A stretch of DNA of 7,224 nucleotides from Pseudomonadota bacterium (GTDB lineage Bacteria; Pseudomonadota; Gammaproteobacteria; Burkholderiales; Gallionellaceae): assembly GCA_021783525.1 (NCBI GenBank), contig JAJXTT010000086.1, forward strand, positions 1 to 7,224, written 5' to 3'. The notes below the pieces were generated by a model. That model searched no databases. It was not told where the DNA came from and saw only the letters and a program-made list of their open reading frames with translations. Shown in pieces: positions 1 to 5,266 of the stretch (position 1 is the first letter of the stretch; each line of letters begins with the position of its first letter). Both the position numbers and the translations under genes were made by a program.

Positions 1-454
1 CATCCAGGCCCACGACAACAAACATCTCCCCGTCCGGCGCGATGATGCTCTTGAATATTCTGGAGCCGTACAGCGTTTGATCCGTGACCTGCCTGGCAAC
101 CGAAACGCGCACGCGGTCAACGGCCTCCCTGCTCCCGGCACCGTTTGCTTCGGCGTATTGTGCGGCCACGTTCCCGACTTGAACTTTCATGGTCTGGGCA
201 AGCTCGGCACGCGCCGCATTCGCGGCGATCTGTTTCATGAAGGCAGTGCCCGCATCCGACCTCGCTGCCGCTCCGACCGCGCCCGCTGCCATGCCTTCGA
301 CGGGTGCGCCGCATACCCACGGCGGAGCCGCATCGTCGGAATCCGGAAACATGCACCCGGCCATTTTTTCCACTTTGGCAGGCGGCGGCGTGGAACATGC
401 GGCGACACCAAGCCAGATGACAATCATGAGCAGCGCTTTGTTGATCCTGGTCAT
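1..454 (-). CDS. LPP20-family outer-membrane-type lipoprotein, 5' part (3' end outside window)
   Basis: The first 151 codons of a minus-strand gene that runs off the left edge. The N-terminus is a lipoprotein signal: MTRINK, a hydrophobic stretch (residues 7-19) and a lipobox ending V-A-A-C with Cys20 as the predicted lipidated residue, followed by a Pro-rich linker. Next come a Trp-Val-Cys-Gly segment (46-49), an Ala-rich helical part (residues 67-104, with a pattern like AARAELAQ), and a segment near 127-151 (TLYGSRIFKSIIAPDGEMF, then VVVGLD). That order resembles the LPP20 lipoprotein family. These are envelope proteins of poorly known function, so no specific role is claimed. Residue 21 is Ser, not Asp, so under the usual +2 rule the outer membrane is the likelier destination. 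The ATG at 452-454 is chosen because AGGAG lies 9 bases upstream and the signal peptide begins directly there. The open frames overlapping it in other registers are shadows. Confidence 0.8.
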   Translation of the reverse strand, partial: MTRINKALLMIVIWLGVAACSTPPPAKVEKMAGCMFPDSDDAAPPWVCGAPVEGMAAGAVGAAARSDAGTAFMKQIAANAARAELAQTMKVQVGNVAAQYAEANGAGSREAVDRVRVSVARQVTDQTLYGSRIFKSIIAPDGEMFVVVGLD

Positions 455-463
455 TTGGGGACA

Positions 464-468
464 CTCCT
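464..468 (-). promoter_or_regulatory. Ribosome binding site of the lipoprotein gene
   Basis: AGGAG read on the minus strand, 9 bases before the ATG at 452-454. It is the clearest Shine-Dalgarno sequence in the window and supports this start over the other nearby frames. Confidence 0.65.
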
Positions 469-483
469 GATCTGAACTTGCAA

Positions 484-512
484 ATTCAACCCGTGCCGGG
501 ATTCAAGGACAA
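484..512 (-). promoter_or_regulatory. Candidate sigma-70 promoter for the lipoprotein gene
   Basis: On the minus strand, TTGTCC (507-512, four of six matches to TTGACA) is followed by a 17-base spacer and TTGAAT (484-489, four of six matches to TATAAT). Transcription would start near 477, leaving a short leader of about 23 bases that holds the AGGAG site. Spacing is ideal but each hexamer is only a moderate match, so this is a candidate only. Confidence 0.3.
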
Positions 513-639
513 CGCACAGGGATGATCGTGGGCGGATCCGGAACCGCGGCGCGTTGTTGCCGCTTCCCGCCGAATCCGGGATGAATCTTGACAGAAATCG
601 AGGGTAACCTGAAAGGACAATTGAAAAGCGGCGCGTCGC

Positions 640-3600
640 TCAACGATTTCCGTACCACGCAAGAAATTCTTCAGCGGACATCGGGGGCGCGATGCCGTAA
701 CCCTGGGCATACCCGCAACCCATCCCGGCGAGAACCCCGGCCAGCCGGGGATCTTCCAGACCTTTTGCGACTGTCATCCGGCCGAATACCTTTGCCAGCG
801 CGATCACTCCCTGCACGAGCGTCCGGTCGCCTTCATTCGTGGCCATGCCCTGTATGAAGGTCCGTTCAATCTTCAGCGTCTCTGCGCCGAGTTCGCGCAG
901 ACAAGCCAGGGCGGAATAACCCGTGCCGAAATCGTCCATGGCAATCCCGACACCCGCATCGCGACAGGCTGCGAAAATCCGGGTGGAATGCACGATATTT
1001 TCCAGCGCAGCCGTCTCCGGCACTTCGATCTGCAGGCTGCCGCGCGGCAATGCAGGATAACGCCGCAGCCTGTGTTGCAGTTCGTCGACAAAATCGGGGG
1101 AATGCAAATGGCCCGCGGAGATGTTGACGCTGACTTGCATGTCCACACCGGCCTGCATCCATATACGGATCTGCGCCAGTGCGGCATCCATCACCCAGTT
1201 GCCCAGCCTGATCTCGATCTCGGAATTCTCGATGCCGGGCAGGAATGCGTCCGGATGCAGCAGGCCCCGTTCCGGGTGATTCCAGCGGATCAGCGCTTCC
1301 ACCGCGGCGACCCGCCCGGTGGCCAGTTCCAGTATGGGCTGGTAGTGCAACTCGAATTCGCCCGCATCCAGCCCATGGGAAATGCGCTGCCTGGTTTCGC
1401 GCAGCAAACGCATGCGCTGGTCGTAAACGGCATCATAGAGATGATAGCGGTTCTTGCCGCTCTGCTTGGCGATGTACATGGCCTGATCGGCGTGGCGCAG
1501 CAGGGTATCGCCATCCTCATTGTCGGCGGGGTAAAAGGTGACGCCGATACTGGCCGACACGGCGACCTGGAACCCGCCGATCTGCATGGGCGCCGCAATC
1601 GCCTGCGTGATGCGGTCCAGCACCTGGAAGCACTCGGACTCATGGGACAGTTCGTTGAACAGCACCACGAATTCGTCCCCGCCGAGGCGGGCCAGGGTAT
1701 CGCCCTCGCGCAGGATTTCGTGCAGCCGCCGCGTGATATCCACCAGCAGCCGGTCCCCTGTCTCGTGGCCGTGGCGGTCGTTGACAATCTTGAAACCGTC
1801 GAGATCGATGTAGCAGATGGCCAGCATCCTGCCGCTGCGCCGCGCATGCGCGATGGATTGCCCGAGGCGATCCACCAGCAGTCGGCGGTTGGGGATACCC
1901 GTGAGCGCATCGTAATTTGCGACACGGCTCAGCTCTGCCTCATGCGCCTTGAAATAGGTGATGTCGGAGAACACCGCGACATGGCGCTGCACTTTTCCTG
2001 CATCGTCGCGGATGACCGAGATGGAAAGCAGTTCGGCGTAGATTTCCCCGTTCTTGCGCCGGTTCCATATCTCGCCGCGCCAGGCGCCCTCTTCCTTCAG
2101 CGTCGCCCACATATCGTCGTAGAACGTACTCTCCTGGTGGCCGGAACTCAGCAACCGGGGATTTCGACCCAGCACCTCCTCGCGGCTGTAGCCGGTGATA
2201 TGCGTGAATGCCGGGTTGACGTTGACGATGAGGTTGTCCGCGTCGGTGATGACGATCGCTTCCTGGCTGTTGTCGAACACGCTCGCGGTGATGCGCAATC
2301 CATCTTCCGCCCGCTTCAGGTCGGTGATGTCGCGCCCGATGATGACCAGTCCCTTGCGCTGCCCCTCTTCGGCGAACAACGGCTTCCTGATGACATCGAA
2401 ATTCAGTTCACTGCCGTCGGACAGCGGAACGATCTCTTCAGCGCGCGAAATGCCGTCATTTCGCCAGGCTGCATTGTCGGTCTCGTGGCGGTGCAACAGC
2501 GCGGCCCGGTAATGCACGTCTGCAATATCGGCAAGTTCCAGATCGGTCTTGCCCCGCCATTCGGCCTCTTTCAGGCCGAACGCCTGCAATGCGGACTGGT
2601 TTGATTCCAGCCAGCGCCCTTCGCCGTCCTTGAACTGGATGGGGTCGGGGATCGCCTCGATCAGCGTGCGCAGCAGTTCCTCGCTCTGGCGCAGTCTGGC
2701 CGATTTCTCCTCGACCATGCGGCTGAGCTCTTCCCTGGTGCGCCGCATCTCGGTGATGTCCACCAGCGTGCCGATGACGGCAGGCCTCCCCTGATACTCG
2801 ATCCGGCGCCCATGCGCATCGACAATCATCGCGGTGCCATCCCTCTTGTAGACGGTAAAGCTGTAACTCATCGCATTCACCTCGCCGTCGAACCGGCGCC
2901 GGAGGTTCTCCTCGACCAGCGCCCTGTCCTCGGCTTTGACGAACTGGATGGCAGGAATCACGTCAACGAGTTCATCCGCCGAATCGTAGCCGAACATGTC
3001 GAGCAGACCTGGGTTGGCGTAGCGGAAAAATCCGTCCTGGATGATGTAGATGCCGACCAGCGATTGTTCCACCAGCGCACGGAACTTGGTCGATTCTTCC
3101 ACGACCAGTCCTTCCAGGCGTTGCCGATAGCTGTCCAGCTGCTGCGCGGTCTGTTTGCGGCGGGTGATGTCGCGCGACACGCCCAGCACCCCGATCAGCC
3201 GTCCCCGGCCGTCACGCATCGGCGTCTTGATGGTCTCGAACAATCCGCGGTATCCGTCCGCCGCGAAGGTCAGCCATTCTTCGTTGAAGATCGACCGGTC
3301 TTCCTGCATTGCTTTCAGGTCGTTCTTTCTAAAGGCCTCCGCGGCATCCGCGTCCACAAAATCCCGGTCGGTCTTGCCGACGATGTCTTTTTCCTTTGCG
3401 CCGTACAAAAGTTCAAAGCGCCGGTTGCATGCGAGATAGACACCTTCGGTATCCTTCAGCCAGACCAGGTCGGGGATGGTATCGACGAAGGTCCGCAGGA
3501 ATATCTCGTCCACCTGGAACTTCTCGTCCAGCAGCCCGGATGCCATGGTCCGGGTCAGGTCGTGCTCGTCGGCCAGGCCGACCAGGCGGCCCGTGTCGTC

Positions 3601-4305
3601 GATCAACGCCAGATGCCGCACTTTCTTTTCCAGCATCCGCTCGGCCGCCTGGTTGATGGTGGCGTCGCTGGAGATCGTCAGCACCGGCGATGTCATCAGG
3701 TCAGCGAGCGGGATCGCGACCCGTTCCGCTTCGCTCGCATAGAAACGCACCACATCCCTTTCGGTCACGATACCCACAGGCTTTTCGTTTTCGACCACCA
3801 CCACGCAGCTCGCGCCCTCAGCCTGCATCAGATTGAGTCCCTGCATCAGGCTGCTGTGGGGAGGCAGGCTCGGAACGGCGCGTTGCGCAACCGAGATAAG
3901 TTGTCGGCGTCCAGCAAGCGCACTCAGATCCAGGTGCAGTCGAAAATCCGTTTCGCTGACCACGCCGGCGACCGCACCATCGTCACCCACCAGCACCAGA
4001 TGACGGATCCCTTCGCGAAGACAGACCTGATAGGCGTCCAGGCAGTCCATCGCACAGGGAACGACGACGACCGGCGCGGACATGCCGGTACGCAACGGGG
4101 TTTCAAGCGGAGAAGAAGCACGCATGGCGTGCAGGATGTTGCGCTCGGTGACGATGCCCACCGGATGTTTGTCCTTGTCGGTCACCACGACGGAAGAAAA
4201 GCGGCGCTGCGCCATGATGCGCGCAGCTTCGCCGAGGGTGGAGTCGAGCGGAAGGCAGGTGACGTCGCGCGTGGCGATGTCGATCAATCGTTGTTGTATG
4301 TTCAT
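640..4305 (-). CDS. Multidomain c-di-GMP protein: 4 CBS, 4 PAS, GGDEF, EAL (EAL catalytic Glu replaced by Lys)
   Basis: A complete 1221-residue protein with no predicted membrane segment, so probably cytoplasmic. Domains in order: two CBS pairs at about 8-128 and 135-255 (each pair opens with a GIVTER segment, near 50 and 178); PAS at about 266-382, 405-520, 541-663 and 668-784, each ending in a D-I-T motif; GGDEF at about 790-957; EAL at about 975-1217. Charged helices near 384-409 and 519-545 look like coiled-coil linkers. GGDEF has RLGGDEF (GGDEF at 875-879), DLDGFK (834-839) and an RxxD I-site (REGD, 866-869) five residues upstream, so an active diguanylate cyclase with product inhibition is expected. 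EAL keeps E1003, N1061, E1094, E1097, DDFGTGY (1124-1130), K1145 and Q1201. The usual AEGVE reads AKGLE, with Lys1181 where a catalytic Glu is expected, so phosphodiesterase activity is doubtful. CBS pairs commonly bind adenine nucleotides and PAS domains bind small ligands; the actual signals cannot be read here. The ATG at 4303-4305 is the only plausible start, since an in-frame TAG lies 48 bases upstream with no other start codon between. Its ribosome site is weak. Confidence 0.95.
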   Translation of the reverse strand: MNIQQRLIDIATRDVTCLPLDSTLGEAARIMAQRRFSSVVVTDKDKHPVGIVTERNILHAMRASSPLETPLRTGMSAPVVVVPCAMDCLDAYQVCLREGIRHLVLVGDDGAVAGVVSETDFRLHLDLSALAGRRQLISVAQRAVPSLPPHSSLMQGLNLMQAEGASCVVVVENEKPVGIVTERDVVRFYASEAERVAIPLADLMTSPVLTISSDATINQAAERMLEKKVRHLALIDDTGRLVGLADEHDLTRTMASGLLDEKFQVDEIFLRTFVDTIPDLVWLKDTEGVYLACNRRFELLYGAKEKDIVGKTDRDFVDADAAEAFRKNDLKAMQEDRSIFNEEWLTFAADGYRGLFETIKTPMRDGRGRLIGVLGVSRDITRRKQTAQQLDSYRQRLEGLVVEESTKFRALVEQSLVGIYIIQDGFFRYANPGLLDMFGYDSADELVDVIPAIQFVKAEDRALVEENLRRRFDGEVNAMSYSFTVYKRDGTAMIVDAHGRRIEYQGRPAVIGTLVDITEMRRTREELSRMVEEKSARLRQSEELLRTLIEAIPDPIQFKDGEGRWLESNQSALQAFGLKEAEWRGKTDLELADIADVHYRAALLHRHETDNAAWRNDGISRAEEIVPLSDGSELNFDVIRKPLFAEEGQRKGLVIIGRDITDLKRAEDGLRITASVFDNSQEAIVITDADNLIVNVNPAFTHITGYSREEVLGRNPRLLSSGHQESTFYDDMWATLKEEGAWRGEIWNRRKNGEIYAELLSISVIRDDAGKVQRHVAVFSDITYFKAHEAELSRVANYDALTGIPNRRLLVDRLGQSIAHARRSGRMLAICYIDLDGFKIVNDRHGHETGDRLLVDITRRLHEILREGDTLARLGGDEFVVLFNELSHESECFQVLDRITQAIAAPMQIGGFQVAVSASIGVTFYPADNEDGDTLLRHADQAMYIAKQSGKNRYHLYDAVYDQRMRLLRETRQRISHGLDAGEFELHYQPILELATGRVAAVEALIRWNHPERGLLHPDAFLPGIENSEIEIRLGNWVMDAALAQIRIWMQAGVDMQVSVNISAGHLHSPDFVDELQHRLRRYPALPRGSLQIEVPETAALENIVHSTRIFAACRDAGVGIAMDDFGTGYSALACLRELGAETLKIERTFIQGMATNEGDRTLVQGVIALAKVFGRMTVAKGLEDPRLAGVLAGMGCGYAQGYGIAPPMSAEEFLAWYGNR
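763..765 (-). other. EAL domain Lys1181 codon replacing a conserved catalytic glutamate
   Basis: The codon is AAA on the minus strand, within Val-Ala-Lys-Gly-Leu-Glu. Distances to the other EAL residues (36 from K1145, 20 to Q1201) match those I recall for the well-studied phosphodiesterase RocR (K316, E352, Q372), so the lysine sits at the E352 position. A single base change from GAA would produce it. Confidence 0.85.
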
Positions 4306-4353
4306 TGTATGTACAGCCCGCCCGACAAAGCGTTGATTCGCAGCGCGGGAACG
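4306..4353 (-). other. Short gap between the Crp/Fnr-type gene and the GGDEF/EAL gene
   Basis: Forty-eight bases separate the TAG of the regulator from the ATG of the CBS-PAS-GGDEF-EAL gene. No terminator hairpin with a T-run and no good promoter is visible, which favours one transcript. The last bases before the ATG lack AGGAG; a GGGCGGG run 10-16 bases upstream is the nearest purine-rich element, so translation may be weak or coupled. Confidence 0.45.
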
Positions 4354-5067
4354 CTATCGCATTCCGCCCAATAGTCGCGTGAACTCGTCCCGCACCACCG
4401 CGTAACATTCGCAACACATCTCTTCCAGCCGGGGACGGTTCAACACCTTGATGTGCCCCCGGTTGTAGTCGATCAGTCCCTGATCGCGCAATTCGCCCGC
4501 CGTCTCGGTGATGCTTTCCCGGCGCACGCCCAGCATGTTGGCGATCGCCTCATGCGTGAGCCGGAAATCGTCGGAAAGCGACTTGTCGTTGATCAGCAGC
4601 AGATGCTGGCACAGCTGCTGAGTCAGAGAGTGGTGCTTTTCGCACACCACCGTCTGCGATATCTGGGTCAGCGAGGCTTGCGCGTAGAGCAGCAAGGTGT
4701 CGCACAGGGTCGCCAGACGCCCGCTCATCTCCCGCAACGTATCCGCAGACACCTGGAAAACGTGTCCGGAAGTTTCCACGGTCGCCCAATAAGGCATTGC
4801 CGCCCCTCCCAGCACCTGCGCCACGCTGAACATCCCCTCGTTGCCGATCACGGCGACGCCGGCCGACTCTCCGCTCTCCAGCCGGTAGAACAGCGAGATC
4901 GCGCTGTCGATGGGGAAATACACGTGGTTCAGGCATTCGCCCGACCTGGCAAGCTGCTCGCCAGCCTTGAGGTGAACAACCTGCAGATGCGGAAGCAATT
5001 CCTGAAGTTCGTCCGGACGCAGCGCGGCCAGCAGACGATTCTGGTTCGGGTTATGGTGGTGTGACAT
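4354..5067 (-). CDS. Crp/Fnr-family transcriptional regulator
   Basis: A complete 237-residue protein, normal length for the family. Residues about 10-130 form a cyclic-nucleotide-binding-type beta-barrel (VVHLKAGEQLARSGE, then YFPIDSAISLF, then VIGNEGMF near 73-80), and about 131-160 the long connecting helix. Residues 168-210 form a winged helix-turn-helix (LTHEAIANMLGVRRESITE, then GLIDYNRGHIKVLNR); the recognition helix begins near 182. The C-terminal helix holds Cys-Cys-Glu-Cys-Tyr (218-222). The cAMP pocket of E. coli CRP is not kept: the GELG motif reads GNEG, and the ligand arginine has no counterpart in MPYWATV (91-97). The N-terminal cysteine cluster of FNR is also absent. The ligand is therefore unknown; the type resembles other orphan Crp/Fnr regulators of proteobacteria. 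The ATG at 5065-5067 has AGGGA five bases upstream. It is followed after 48 bp by the c-di-GMP gene and may control it, itself, or both. Confidence 0.93.
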   Translation of the reverse strand: MSHHHNPNQNRLLAALRPDELQELLPHLQVVHLKAGEQLARSGECLNHVYFPIDSAISLFYRLESGESAGVAVIGNEGMFSVAQVLGGAAMPYWATVETSGHVFQVSADTLREMSGRLATLCDTLLLYAQASLTQISQTVVCEKHHSLTQQLCQHLLLINDKSLSDDFRLTHEAIANMLGVRRESITETAGELRDQGLIDYNRGHIKVLNRPRLEEMCCECYAVVRDEFTRLLGGMR

Positions 5068-5072
5068 CGGAG

Positions 5073-5077
5073 TCCCT
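5073..5077 (-). promoter_or_regulatory. Ribosome binding site of the Crp/Fnr-type gene
   Basis: AGGGA on the minus strand, five bases before the ATG at 5065-5067. It is a moderate Shine-Dalgarno match that supports this start. Confidence 0.45.
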
Positions 5078-5197
5078 GTTTATTATTTGACTCACGCCTC
5101 AGCGCGCATCGAGGCATTGTTTCAGCTGACCCCTGAACCTCTTGCGGCGAAACGCGAGCTCCCACAAACCCATCGGGCTGCAAGAGTAACAAGGCGG

Positions 5198-5210
5198 GAC
5201 TGAAACAGTC
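5198..5210. promoter_or_regulatory. 13-bp palindrome, possible operator upstream of the Crp/Fnr-type gene
   Basis: GACTG-AAA-CAGTC is a perfect inverted repeat with five-base arms and a three-base centre. The octamer CTGAAACA inside it (5200-5207) recurs in opposite orientation at 5118-5125. Both lie upstream of the regulator, where an autoregulatory site might be. It does not match the usual CRP or FNR half-sites, and short palindromes can arise by chance. Confidence 0.2.
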
Positions 5211-5266
5211 TGTACGGTAGCACACACTAATTGAGATACAAGGCCTTAGCAGAGCAAAAAGCAGGG

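Larger units (their letters stand above)
455..639. other. Intergenic region between the GGDEF/EAL gene and the lipoprotein gene
   Basis: A 185-bp gap. It holds the candidate lipoprotein promoter and ribosome binding site on the minus strand, and an 8-bp palindrome CGGATCCG at 533-540. I see no convincing hairpin plus T-run to end transcription of the upstream gene: the GC-rich bases just after its stop are followed by only four T on the minus strand. Short open frames here have no ribosome site or recognisable product. Confidence 0.5.
5068..5266. other. Intergenic region between dnaE and the Crp/Fnr-type gene
   Basis: A 199-bp gap and the likely site of the promoter for the regulator and c-di-GMP genes. 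No strong sigma-70 pair is seen. One weak option on the minus strand is TTGTAT, 16 bases, TACCGT, around 5213-5240. An A/T-rich AATAAT stretch near 5080-5088 is another possible -10 without a good -35. A perfect short palindrome lies at 5198-5210. No hairpin plus T-run is evident after the dnaE stop, although a run of five T on the minus strand lies 8-12 bases past it. No FNR-type box (TTGAT, four bases, ATCAA) is present. Confidence 0.4.

Noticed and set aside
77..475. Plus-strand and alternative minus-strand frames over the lipoprotein gene
   Set aside because: Only one frame gives a lipoprotein signal peptide with lipobox, a good ribosome site and LPP20-like sequence. The others are low-complexity shadows.
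615..642. Terminator after the GGDEF/EAL gene
   Set aside because: A GC-rich stretch followed by four T lies just past the stop on the minus strand, but its possible stem is short and imperfect, so I do not call it.
988..2604. A 538-codon plus-strand open frame opposite the GGDEF/EAL gene
   Set aside because: It is the mirror of a strongly coding minus-strand gene with high GC. The translation has no recognisable domain, and the minus strand encodes clear PAS, GGDEF and EAL domains over the same bases.
2812..4374. A 520-codon plus-strand open frame opposite the CBS and PAS region
   Set aside because: Same reason: it lies on the complement of well-supported domains, its product is rich in His, Gln and Asp without domain signals, and it has no convincing ribosome site.
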